Source: JBDNJM01 sp041687755 (GTDB lineage: Bacteria > Planctomycetota > UBA1135 > GCA-002686595). From it: a stretch of 22,433 nucleotides of DNA. A program made the translations under genes and the position numbers. Position 1 is the stretch's first letter. Each line of letters begins with the position of its first letter. Positions 14,649 through 22,245 of this stretch are shown here, in pieces. The DNA lies in contig JBDNJM010000080.1 in NCBI GenBank assembly GCA_041687755.1, positions 1 to 22,433 of the forward strand, in the 5' to 3' direction. The notes under the pieces are model-generated. The model saw only the letters and a list, made by a program, of their open reading frames with translations, was not told the origin of the DNA and did no database searches.

Positions 14649-14655
14649 CCTCCTT
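14649..14655 (-). promoter_or_regulatory. strong ribosome-binding site of paralogue 1
   Basis: AAGGAGG on the minus strand, 7 bases before the ATG at 14641. It is the only near-consensus Shine-Dalgarno sequence noticed in the window, and it fixes the start of this gene. Confidence 0.8.
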
Positions 14656-14896
14656 CAATTGATTTCTTACAGGGACGCGCTCGTTGGAAAACGAGGCTCC
14701 CAGGGCAATCGAAAATGGGCACTCCCTACCTTGAGCCGATCGGGTGGGAGATCGGCGAAAGTCCCCGGAGCACTGGGGAGGGCCCTCGCTCCGAACCCCG
14801 GAGGGGGCGGGTCGAGGCTCTCCCGGCTGCAGCGGGCGGAGTCGGCAGGCAAGCTGCTGCCCGCTGAGCGGGAGGGGCGGCGGTTACCGAACGGAA

Positions 14897-14929
14897 GCGG
14901 GCCCGCCTTCCAAGGGAAGGCGGGCCCGC
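14897..14929 (-). terminator. stem-loop terminator of secreted paralogue 2, 15-bp perfect arms
   Basis: Arms 14897-14911 and 14915-14929 are perfectly complementary around the loop AAG. It lies 40 bases downstream of the stop at 14970 on the minus strand. It is very GC-rich and followed by no T-run. Confidence 0.75.
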
Positions 14930-14969
14930 CGCGCGATTCTGCTGGACCCCGCAGGGGAGCAAGTGGTCG

Positions 14970-16988
14970 TCAGGACCCGACGACGACCCTCAGGCCTTGG
15001 GAGACCACGAAGTTGGCCGGGTTTTCTCCAAACTTGGGTGCGACCCACTGGAAAAAGAAGTCCTCACCCGCGATGAAGGGGAAGTTCGGGATCTGCACCG
15101 GGAGCGAGACGACGCCCTGGCCGTTCGCCGCGCCCTGCACGCTCAGACCGTCGCCGACCCAGGCGTTGCAGCCGAACATTCCGATGAAGTCCAGGTTGAG
15201 CGGCAGGGCGGCTCCCTGCCAGGTCGTGCCCTGGGCGGAGATCGACAGGAAGGCCTCGCTCCAGGGCGCGGCGCCCGAGAGCGTCACGCCGAAGCCGTCG
15301 TTGCCGACGGTCGGGTCGCCGTAGCTGGAGGCCCAGGTGTTGCCGCAGGGGTAGCCGATGATCTCGACCGACGGGTTCACAGGGGTCGTCGGACCGCCGC
15401 CGCCGTTGACTCCTGCGTGGTCGCGCATGGCGCGCCACTTGTGGGCCTCCTCGACGGGCTGGCTCTGGTACTCCAGCGCGCCCCAGCTGCCGTGCAGGGT
15501 GTAGCGCCCGGCCAGGGTGAACAGGGCCAGGCTGCCGCCGCCGGCTTTTCCCCACTCTTCAAAGTACAGCCGGTACAGGTCGTACATCCGCGGGTGCTGG
15601 TTGGCCTGGATGAACAGGTTGGTCAGCGTCTGGTTCGTGATCGCGGCCCCGACGCCGACAAGGTGCTGGCCACCTTCGTAGGCGATGTAGTCCAGGCCGC
15701 GGTTGCCGGCGTTGTCGACGTTCGCCTGGATGATCGGCGGGCGGGCGAAGCGGATCTCGTTCTCGAGTTGGTCGAGCAACTGGTCGACGCTCAGGTTGAG
15801 CGTGGCCCACTGGTTCTCGGGCTGGCCCTCGTTCACGCCGAAGTAGGGCGCGCCGGCGAGCACGTCCGCTTTCTGCCAGGCCGGACCACCGTTGACCATC
15901 TGGTCCATGATCGTGATCCCCACCGAGGGGTTCGCGTCCTGGGTCGGCAGCACGCGGACGACGCGTTCCGTCCCGCCGGGAGCGCCGATGAACTCCTGAT
16001 GCCAGATGTCAAACATCTCGACCGAGCGCACGGCAGTGTACTTCCAGGAGGCGATGTACTGGTTGCCGTTCCAGGGCTCGAGGCCCAGGCTGAAGGCGTT
16101 GTCCTTCGCGAAGGCCCACTGGTCGTAGATCTCGTTCCAGACCTCGTTCGACCACTCGACGTAGACCGGGATACTCGGGTCGAGGTTGTCTCGCACGAGC
16201 CGAGCGAACTCGCGGATGTAGTTGTCCGTGGCCAGGTGGGGGATGTTGAACCAAGGAGCCTTGCCGGTCTCGTTGGCCAGGTCGATCATCCACTCGATGG
16301 CCATGCCCTCGGACGTGCTCTGGGAGTACGTGTCCTTGGTCGGGCGCTGCCACCAGAACTGCTGCTGGCTGTTGTTCGTCTTCGACCACTGCATGAAGCG
16401 CAGGGTGCCGAAGGGCTCGAGCGATTCCAGAAACAGGGGATGGAAGGGGTGCTGCTCGTAGGTGTTCTCGAACCCGGGCATGATCACCTGCACGTTGCGC
16501 ATGGGATCGTTGGGGTCGACGTGGTGCAGTTGCACCAGGACGCCCGAGTTGCTCGGCTGGACCAGAATCTGCGCGGTCTTGTTGGCCGCGTCGTAGTTGA
16601 TCACTGTCGCGTCGAAGAAGAAGTCGAGCTGGCCGGTGCCCTCCCAGAAGACGTTGTAGACGCCGCCGGGGTAGTTGCCTCCTTGCTCGCGCTTCATCAG
16701 CGCTGCGGCTGCGCGACCGGGCGGCGGAAGCGGCCAACCGTCAGCGGTCGTCGGCATCGTTTCGCCAAAGATCTCGAAGGGGTTTGTGCTCCCGGGAACC
16801 TGCACGAGCCACTCGCGCGACTCCTTGAATAGGTCAACGAAGACCCACGTCGTGTTCCAGTCCTCGAACTCGTCGAGGTTGATCGCCAACGGCGTCGCGC
16901 TGTCCGGCTCGCCACCGGCAGTGGCGGGGGTGGCAGCGGCTGCGAGCCAGAGGGCGGCGCACAGGGCGCTCATGCTCCAGTTCTTCAT
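14970..16988 (-). CDS. secreted glycoside-hydrolase-like protein, paralogue 2, 672 aa
   Basis: The signal peptide is M-K-N-W-S-M-S-A-L-C-A-A-L-W-L-A-A-A-A then T-P-A-T-A. The shared N-terminal block is I-N-L-D-E-F-E-D-W-N-T-T-W-V-F-V-D. The barrel-like region has V-Y-V-E-W-S-N-E-V-W-N (acid/base candidate E282) and I-A-Y-E-G-G-Q-H-L-V-G (nucleophile candidate E438), 156 residues apart. After the conserved G-A-L-E-Y-Q-S-Q-P-V-E-E-A-H-K-W-R block comes a Gly/Pro/Thr linker (about 525-540). A separate C-terminal domain follows (about 543-672): G-Y-P-C-G-N, then beta-like repeats and a closing N-F-V-V-S-Q-G-L-R-V-V-V. I associate this last domain with many secreted planctomycete proteins, where it may act in export or surface attachment. 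The ATG at 16986-16988 was chosen on the signal peptide. The substrate is unknown. Confidence 0.78.
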   Translation of the reverse strand: MKNWSMSALCAALWLAAAATPATAGGEPDSATPLAINLDEFEDWNTTWVFVDLFKESREWLVQVPGSTNPFEIFGETMPTTADGWPLPPPGRAAAALMKREQGGNYPGGVYNVFWEGTGQLDFFFDATVINYDAANKTAQILVQPSNSGVLVQLHHVDPNDPMRNVQVIMPGFENTYEQHPFHPLFLESLEPFGTLRFMQWSKTNNSQQQFWWQRPTKDTYSQSTSEGMAIEWMIDLANETGKAPWFNIPHLATDNYIREFARLVRDNLDPSIPVYVEWSNEVWNEIYDQWAFAKDNAFSLGLEPWNGNQYIASWKYTAVRSVEMFDIWHQEFIGAPGGTERVVRVLPTQDANPSVGITIMDQMVNGGPAWQKADVLAGAPYFGVNEGQPENQWATLNLSVDQLLDQLENEIRFARPPIIQANVDNAGNRGLDYIAYEGGQHLVGVGAAITNQTLTNLFIQANQHPRMYDLYRLYFEEWGKAGGGSLALFTLAGRYTLHGSWGALEYQSQPVEEAHKWRAMRDHAGVNGGGGPTTPVNPSVEIIGYPCGNTWASSYGDPTVGNDGFGVTLSGAAPWSEAFLSISAQGTTWQGAALPLNLDFIGMFGCNAWVGDGLSVQGAANGQGVVSLPVQIPNFPFIAGEDFFFQWVAPKFGENPANFVVSQGLRVVVGS

Positions 16989-17246
16989 TCGTCGTTCGCG
17001 TCTCTCACGTCTTTGGTCTTGGGGGCCGCCCGCGCGGCCGGCGGAGGATTCGTGGCAAAGAGGATGGGAAGCTGGAGCGCCTGAAGCACGCCAAACCCAT
17101 GGGTTCTTTGCCCCGTTGGGGAGGAAGGGCGGGAAGCACCGATCGAGCCTTAGGCCTCCCAGAGGGCAGTTACGGCACCTTTGGAGCCTGTCGGGAGCCT
17201 CAGGGGCCGATGGCGGGGGGGGGTGGCTTAACGAAGTCCTAATGCA

Positions 17247-17284
17247 GCGCCTGTGGCCTTCCCCAAGGGAAAGGCCACAGGCGC
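17247..17284. terminator. stem-loop, 14-bp perfect arms, possible terminator
   Basis: Arms 17247-17260 (GCGCCTGTGGCCTT) and 17271-17284 around a 10-base loop. A further AGTCCTA/TAGGACT pair (17235-17241 and 17295-17301) extends it with an asymmetric bulge. It lies about 260 bases upstream of the paralogue 2 start and 500 bases past the paralogue 3 stop, so it could insulate the two or act in the leader. Confidence 0.5.
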
Positions 17285-17470
17285 GATGCCCCTCTAGGAC
17301 TGGACCTGAGTCAGATAACCCAGGTTTCCGGCAGGAATCGCGCACCTGAGGGTTTGTTCGGGGACGGCGAATAAGCCGGCACTGGAGTGGCCGCAGGGTT
17401 TCCCCAGCGCAGCGGCTCCCAACGCGCGGCGAGAGCGGCGCTCAGGGGCGTAGCGAGGCACTAATCCCGA

Positions 17471-17515
17471 GCCTCCGTGCAGCGAGCCTCCGTGTAGCGA
17501 GCCTCCGTGCAGCGA
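17471..17515. repeat. tandem repeat, 3 x 15 bases
   Basis: The unit GCCTCCGTGCAGCGA occurs three times in a row, the middle copy with one C-to-T change. A partial GCCT start follows. The unit is a multiple of three, which produces repetitive short frames, but no real coding sequence is indicated. Confidence 0.85.
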
Positions 17516-17536
17516 GCCTGTGGCGCACCTGGTTGG

Positions 17537-17669
17537 CGTCTGGCCGGGGGGAACGATACGGTGCCAGGCACGTTTTCACCGGCCTGGGAGTCATCAGCCG
17601 TAAAGCGACTGATGACTCCCAGGCCGGCGAAAACGTGCCTGGCACCGTATCGTTCCCCCCGGCCAGACG
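17537..17669. repeat. giant inverted repeat, 64-bp arms, 5-base loop
   Basis: Bases 17537-17600 pair with 17606-17669 around the loop TAAAG; 62 of 64 positions match by hand pairing, with mismatches at 17578/17628 and 17598/17608. Each arm contains the sub-palindrome GTGCCAGGCAC followed by GTTTTC on one side. Short GTGCC..GGCAC palindromes of this type recur between genes in some bacteria as REP-like elements, from memory. Confidence 0.95.
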
Positions 17670-17708
17670 GGGCATCGAGCCAGCGCTCTCCGCCGCCACT
17701 CCAAAACG

Positions 17709-17748
17709 GCGGCCGGGCGCCACTCCGTTCGGAATGGCGCCCGGCCGC
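17709..17748 (-). terminator. stem-loop terminator of secreted paralogue 3
   Basis: Arms 17709-17727 and 17730-17748 pair with one mismatch (17723/17734), leaving a tight TT turn (realistically a GTTC loop). It lies 52 bases downstream of the stop at 17801 on the minus strand. It is GC-rich with no T-run. Confidence 0.75.
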
Positions 17749-17800
17749 ACAGAGTCTCACGGAGCTCCTGCCGGGGCTCCACTGGCGCTGAACGCTCGTC

Positions 17801-19783
17801 CTACTGGAGGAGCGCGTCGAGCCCTTGAGTGAACTCGAAGCCGAGGATGTTCGCCGCGGGGTTGGCGCTGGCGGCCTGCAGGTAGACGTGCTTGCCGACG
17901 AGCGACGCGTCGTTGGGGATCGGCAGGACCTGGGTCGCCGTGCCCTCGGAGTTGTTGGCCTGGAAGAAGAACGTCTTCGGCGAGGCCAGGAGGGTGCAGC
18001 CGGGGGCGAACGACGTGCTCAGGTCGAACGGTAGGGCGCCGAACTGCCAAGTGGTGTTCGAGCCGCCGAACCAGAAGATCGTGACCTGGCCGGGCACGCC
18101 GTTCTCCAGGTTGACGCTGAAGTTCGCGTTGCCGATCTCCGGGAGACCGTTCGCGTAGATGTCTACGAGTCCGCAGCCTTCGCCGTAAGGGGTCACGCCG
18201 GTGCGAGCGTTGGACCAGTCCTGGAGAGCGCGGTACTTGGGCGCGTCAGCGACGGGCTGGTCCTGGTACTCGAGAGTGCCGTAGTAGCCGAACTGGCTGT
18301 ACTCGCGGGTCGAGGTGTAGGCCATCATCAGCGACTGGCCGGTGACGGTCTCCCACTGGTCGAGGTACTTGAGGTACAGGTCGTACATGCGCGGGTCGCG
18401 GTTCGCTCCAGCGAACAGGGCGTTGAGCGTCGGGTTGCTCTGGAACGGACCCTCGGCGGCCATGCGCTGGCCGCCCTCGCTGGCGAGCAGCGGGATGTTG
18501 TACTGGTTGGCCAGAGCCAGGTTCGACGTCATGTTGCTGAGCGTCTCGGCCGTGATCGAGATGTCGGCGCAGTCGAGGACCTCCTGCACGGTCTTAAGCA
18601 GTGTGGTGGGCGCTTCCGAGGGGAAGCCGAAGTCGCTGGCGAAGTACGGCGCGATCGCGACCGCGTCCACCTGGTTGCCGGCGTTCTGGAACTCGAGGGC
18701 CCACTTGGTGGGGCCGTCGGAGAAGGCCGCGAAGCCGCCCATGACGCTCGTCACGCGCCCCGACTGGGCGCCGAAGACGTTGTCAAAGATGTTGAACATC
18801 TGAACGGCGCGCTTCGAGTACCAGTAGTTGGTCGCCTGCCATTCGTTGCCGGCGCCGGGGGCCAGGCCCTCGATGATGCCGTTCGTGAAGGCGTAGTCGT
18901 ACTGGGTGTAGATGTTGTTCCAGACCTCGTTGGAGTACTCCAGGTAGACCTGGACGTCCGGGCGCAGGTTGTCGCGGAGCAGGGTCGCCATCTGGGTGAC
19001 GTAGTTGTCGTCCGCGAGGTGCGGGACGCAGAACCAGCCGCTCTTACCGGTGCGGTTGAGCAGCTCGATCATGTACTCGAGGCTGACGCCGCCGTCGGTG
19101 GCCTGGCTGTACAGGTCGGGGGTGGGGCGGTCCGACCAGCTGGAGATCTCCGAGTTGTTGATGCGGCCCCAGTTCATGAAGCGGACCACGCCGTAGTGAT
19201 CCAGGCGCTCAATGAACAGCGGGTGGAAGACCTGGTCTTCGAAGGTGTCTTCGAAACCCGGCATGACCACGTTGATGTTGCGCACCGGGTCGCTGTTGTC
19301 GCTGGCGTTCAGCTTGAAGTAGATCCCGCCGTTGCCGGGATTGACGTTCAGCTCGATGCGGCCAGGGGTCTGGCTGGCGATCGAGGCGTCGTTGCCGAAC
19401 AGCAGTTCACCGGTGCCGTCGTACTCGACGACGTAGGTGCCGCCGGGGTAGTTGCCGTCGATGCCGTTCAACATCAGGGTCGCGACGGCCTGGCCGGGCG
19501 CGAGCAGCGGCCAGCCTTCGGGCGTGGTTGCGATGGGCTGCATGTTGTCGAAGGGTCCGAAGCCGATGAAGCCCTGGTCCTGGCTGATCCACGGCCGCGC
19601 GTGGTTGAACACGTCAACGAACACCCACTCCGAGCTGAAGTCGACGACGTCAGTCAGGTTGATGCCGAGACGATCGTAGCCGCCGCCGGGGGAGGTGGAT
19701 TGAGCGCCTGCCGGGGCGGACAGGGCGAACAAAGCGAGCAGCGCGAGGCTGAGCAGCCCGGTCCCGAAGGGGGTCAGTTTCAT
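17801..19783 (-). CDS. secreted glycoside-hydrolase-like protein, paralogue 3, 660 aa
   Basis: The signal peptide is clear: M-K-L-T-P-F-G-T-G, a leucine/alanine core and A-P-A-G-A before Q-S. The conserved opening is L-G-I-N-L-T-D-V-V-D-F-S-S-E-W-V-F-V-D. The barrel-like region has V-Y-L-E-Y-S-N-E-V-W-N (acid/base candidate E286) and L-L-A-S-E-G-G-Q-R-M (nucleophile candidate E436), 150 residues apart as in paralogue 1. The T-L-E-Y-Q-D-Q-P-V-A-D-A-P-K-Y-R-A-L block ends the shared part. Residues about 531-660 form a C-terminal domain (Y-G-E-G-C-G ... Y-L-Q-A-A-S-A-N-P-A-A-N) of the same type as in paralogue 2, but diverged. ATG 19783 is preferred because the signal peptide starts there; an in-frame ATG at 19823-19825 would add 14 residues ahead of it. 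It is the first of three tandem paralogues. Substrate unknown. Confidence 0.78.
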   Translation of the reverse strand: MKLTPFGTGLLSLALLALFALSAPAGAQSTSPGGGYDRLGINLTDVVDFSSEWVFVDVFNHARPWISQDQGFIGFGPFDNMQPIATTPEGWPLLAPGQAVATLMLNGIDGNYPGGTYVVEYDGTGELLFGNDASIASQTPGRIELNVNPGNGGIYFKLNASDNSDPVRNINVVMPGFEDTFEDQVFHPLFIERLDHYGVVRFMNWGRINNSEISSWSDRPTPDLYSQATDGGVSLEYMIELLNRTGKSGWFCVPHLADDNYVTQMATLLRDNLRPDVQVYLEYSNEVWNNIYTQYDYAFTNGIIEGLAPGAGNEWQATNYWYSKRAVQMFNIFDNVFGAQSGRVTSVMGGFAAFSDGPTKWALEFQNAGNQVDAVAIAPYFASDFGFPSEAPTTLLKTVQEVLDCADISITAETLSNMTSNLALANQYNIPLLASEGGQRMAAEGPFQSNPTLNALFAGANRDPRMYDLYLKYLDQWETVTGQSLMMAYTSTREYSQFGYYGTLEYQDQPVADAPKYRALQDWSNARTGVTPYGEGCGLVDIYANGLPEIGNANFSVNLENGVPGQVTIFWFGGSNTTWQFGALPFDLSTSFAPGCTLLASPKTFFFQANNSEGTATQVLPIPNDASLVGKHVYLQAASANPAANILGFEFTQGLDALLQ

Positions 19784-20229
19784 GATTCCAGGGGGTGGCG
19801 TTGAGGCCGTGAAGAGTCGTTTCATCGATAGACAGCCCCGAAGTGTAATCCACAATCGGGGTGTGGACAGAATGGGTAATCCTGTCTAAAAGCAGGATTG
19901 GCGGCGCCTGGGGGCCACCGACCGGCGCGCTGGCGCGTCGGAAGTGGATCCAGGGCCGGCGGCAAATTGGCCGGAGCCGGGACCGGAGACTGCGTCGCGC
20001 CCGGGATGTGAGGTAGGCGTGGGGGGCTCCAGAGGGGGGCGGGTGACGCTCCTAGGTGCCCTTGGACGGTGCCGTGACCCTCCTAAGATGGAAATTCTCC
20101 GGAGACTTTGGAGACTTCTGCGGACCCCGCGACCGGCGGCGGCGATCCGGAGGCTCCCGCGGGCTATCCTTGGCGTCCGCTCGGAGCCCTCGATGGTCCG
20201 GCGCTCGGAAGAACCCCGCCAAGACTGTC
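19784..20229. promoter_or_regulatory. 446-base divergent region between paralogue 3 and GGT-like copy 2
   Basis: Promoters for both flanking genes should lie here. It contains one less GC-rich patch (about 19845-19900) with a small hairpin AATCCTG/CAGGATT (19878-19884 and 19893-19899, loop TCTAAAAG), which could be an operator or leader structure. I could not assign promoter boxes. The frame of the GGT-like gene is open upstream of its chosen start to 20056, without domain content. Confidence 0.45.
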
Positions 20230-21867
20230 ATGGATCGAACTACCGGGAGCCCTTTCGCCACCCGTTCCGAGGTGTTGGGGCGCGGGGGGATGGCCGCCTG
20301 CAGCCAGCCGCTCGCCACCCAGACGGCGGTGGAGGTGCTGCGCAGCGGCGGCAGCGCCATGGATGCTGCCATCGCAGCGAACGCGGTGCTGTGCGTTGTT
20401 GAGCCTACGGGTGCGGGAATCGGGGGCGACCTGTTCGCGCTGGCGTGGGATGCGGAGCAGGGACGGCTCGAGGGTCTGAACGGGTCGGGACGCTCGCCCC
20501 GCGATCTTCGCCGCGAGCACTTCACCGAGCGGGGGCTGGAGCGCATTCCGCGGCGCGGCGCGCTCGCGGTGAGCGTGCCGGGATGCGTCCACGCCTGGGG
20601 TCAGCTGCACGAGCGCCAGGGGCGACTTCCGCTGGACGAGCTGCTGGCGCCGGCGATCGAATACGCGCGTGAGGGCTTCCCCGTCAGCGAGGTTATTGCC
20701 GCGGAGTGGGCTCAGGGGGCCCAGGCGCTGGCCGAGTTTGAGGGTTTTCGCGAGCAGTTCCTGATCGAGGGGCGCGCGCCCCGGTTGGGCGAGGTTTTTC
20801 GCAACCCCAACCTTGCCGACACCCTCCAGGCGATCGCCGAGGGCGGTCCGGCCGCGTTCTACCGGGGCGAGATCGCGGAGGCGATCGAGGCCACGGTGCA
20901 GGAGGAGGGTGGCTTCTTGTCCACCGAGGACCTCGAAGAGCATCGCTCCGCGTGGGTGGATCCGATCTCCACGACCTACCGCGGCTTCGAGGTGTTCGAG
21001 GTGCCGCCCAACAGCCAGGGCCCCGTGGTGCTGCAGATGCTCAACCTGCTCGAGCACTTCGACCTGGGCGCCGCAGGCTTCGGCAGCGCGGACCACCTGC
21101 ACTTGTTCACCGAGGCCAAGAAGTTGGCCTACGAGGACCGCGCGCGCTGGATCGCCGATCCGGAGTTTTCGGAGCTCCCCACGGACGAGCTGATTTCTAA
21201 GGAGTACGCCAAGCGCTGCGTCGAGCAGATCGACCCGCGGCGGGCGGCTCGTCGGATCGCCGCCAGCAACCCGAGCCTCGATCAGGGCGACACCGTTTAC
21301 CTGTGCACGGCGGACGCCGAGGGCAACATGGTCAGCTTGATCCAGAGCAACTTCCGGGGCATGGGCTCCGGCATCGCGCCCGGGGGCCTGGGGTTCGTGC
21401 TGCAGAACCGCGGCGAGTTGTTCGATTTGGCGCCGGGCCGCGGCAATTCGTTCGAGCCGGGCAAGCGTCCGTTCCACACGATCCTACCGGCCTTCGTGAC
21501 GCACGAAGGTAAGCCCTACATGGCGTTCGGCGTCATGGGCGGCGCGATGCAACCCCAGGGGCAGGTCCAGATCCTGCTGAACCACCTGGACTTCGGGATG
21601 GGGCTGCAGGCCGCGGGCGACGCGCCACGCGTGGTGCACGAGGGCTCGAGCGGGCCGACGGGCGAGCGCATGCGCAGCGGCGGGCTGCTCGCACTGGAGT
21701 CGGGCTTCGAGCCGCTGGTGCTCCGCCAGCTGATGGAGCGCGGCCACCGGCTCGGCCACGCGCGCGGGCAGTTCGGCGGATACCAAGCGATTGGACGCGA
21801 CCCGTATAGTGGCGTGCTGCGGGGCGCGAGCGAGTCGCGCAAGGACGGCTACGCGGCAGGTTTCTGA
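20230..21867 (+). CDS. gamma-glutamyltranspeptidase family protein (GGT-like, copy 2), 545 aa
   Basis: A paralogue of the 1221-2900 gene with the same motif order: G-G-S-A-M-D-A-A-I, E-P-T-G-A-G-I-G-G-D-L-F, then G-D-T-V-Y-L with the predicted autocleavage/nucleophile threonine T355. G-N-M-V-S-L-I-Q-S-N-F-R-G-M-G-S-G and G-V-M-G-G-A-M-Q-P-Q follow. Both proteins close with the same G-A-S-E-S-R-K-D-G-x-A-A-G-F ending. Here too the lid-loop segment between R-G-E-L-F and P-G-K-R-P is short. Unlike copy 1 it has no signal peptide or hydrophobic leader from the ATG at 20230 and so is predicted cytoplasmic, as for YwrD-like enzymes. The frame continues upstream to 20056, but those residues are Arg/Gly-rich and look non-coding. 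Likely an acylase or gamma-glutamyl hydrolase; substrate unknown. It is oriented outward, opposite to copy 1. Confidence 0.9.
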   Translation: MDRTTGSPFATRSEVLGRGGMAACSQPLATQTAVEVLRSGGSAMDAAIAANAVLCVVEPTGAGIGGDLFALAWDAEQGRLEGLNGSGRSPRDLRREHFTERGLERIPRRGALAVSVPGCVHAWGQLHERQGRLPLDELLAPAIEYAREGFPVSEVIAAEWAQGAQALAEFEGFREQFLIEGRAPRLGEVFRNPNLADTLQAIAEGGPAAFYRGEIAEAIEATVQEEGGFLSTEDLEEHRSAWVDPISTTYRGFEVFEVPPNSQGPVVLQMLNLLEHFDLGAAGFGSADHLHLFTEAKKLAYEDRARWIADPEFSELPTDELISKEYAKRCVEQIDPRRAARRIAASNPSLDQGDTVYLCTADAEGNMVSLIQSNFRGMGSGIAPGGLGFVLQNRGELFDLAPGRGNSFEPGKRPFHTILPAFVTHEGKPYMAFGVMGGAMQPQGQVQILLNHLDFGMGLQAAGDAPRVVHEGSSGPTGERMRSGGLLALESGFEPLVLRQLMERGHRLGHARGQFGGYQAIGRDPYSGVLRGASESRKDGYAAGF

Positions 21868-21911
21868 GAGGCTGTTAAAAAGTGGCGCTGCCCAGCCGAA
21901 GTGCCTCTCAG
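21864..21911. repeat. 9-bp inverted repeat across the GGT-like copy 2 stop codon
   Basis: CTGAGAGGC (21864-21872) pairs perfectly with GCCTCTCAG (21903-21911), enclosing 30 bases. The left arm includes the TGA stop. It could be a weak terminator. The adjoining GAGGCTGTTAAAAA (21869-21882) also resembles the ends of some insertion sequences. Confidence 0.5.
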
Positions 21912-22091
21912 TTGCCTTCGGGCCCGTTGACCCTGCCCCGGTTCGGTGGACACGGAAAATCAGTTGGTTCGAAACGGGATGGGATCGTAGGTGCGGCTGT
22001 CCGAGGGCCTGACGGATCCGTCGCGCTGCGTCCGAGCCTCGCGGCGCGCGGGGGCGCGGACAGGGCTACCAGAATTCCGGTTACTAAATCG

Positions 22092-22116
22092 GGCTCTCCT
22101 GCACGTTTAGTGGGTG
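22092..22116. repeat. IS left terminal inverted repeat (IRL)
   Basis: Starts GGCTCTCCTG and ends TTTAGTGGGTG. It matches the reverse complement of 261-285 at 22 of 25 positions (mismatches at the 11th, 12th and 14th bases). Confidence 0.85.
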
Positions 22117-22245
22117 TCTCGAGCGCGGGATCGTGCGATCGGAGCCTGATGGACCGTGCTGGGGCCGTTTCGAGGGGAGGCTGGGTTGCGCACGGCAAGG
22201 ACGCCAGGATGTGGGTGTCTACGTCCGTCCTCCGGAGCCCCCGCC

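Larger units (their letters stand above)
14642..14969. other. 328-base intergenic region between secreted paralogues 1 and 2
   Basis: It holds the leader and presumably the promoter of paralogue 1, and the terminator of paralogue 2 (14897-14929). A small hairpin (CTCGTT / AACGAG, 14680-14685 and 14690-14695, loop GGAA) lies in the leader. No gene is visible; short frames here have no features. Confidence 0.55.
16989..17800. other. 812-base repeat-rich intergenic region
   Basis: No gene is supported here. It lies downstream of paralogue 3 and upstream of paralogue 2 and contains three stem-loops (17247-17284, 17537-17669, 17709-17748) and a 15-base tandem repeat (17471-17515). The stretch 16989-17246 should contain the promoter of paralogue 2, but I saw no clear boxes. 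Small frames across 17442-17832 are artefacts of the repeats. Confidence 0.65.

Noticed and set aside
13058..16832. Long plus-strand open frames (534 and 611 codons) opposite secreted paralogues 1 and 2
   Set aside because: They mirror the codon structure of the real minus-strand genes in GC-rich DNA; translations are Val/Arg/Gly/His-rich with no domain, while the opposite strand shows signal peptides and conserved motifs.
17471..17515. Tandem repeat considered as a CRISPR array
   Set aside because: The 15-base units are directly adjacent with no spacers, and no cas genes are present.
17442..17832. Several 60-100 codon frames in the repeat-rich gap
   Set aside because: They read through the giant palindrome and the 15-base tandem repeat in both directions and give mirrored peptides, so they are repeat artefacts.
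20164..21477. 437-codon minus-strand frame opposite GGT-like copy 2, and similar frames at 1989-2933 and 5829-7016
   Set aside because: Antisense shadows of well-supported genes; no recognisable motif and low-complexity composition.
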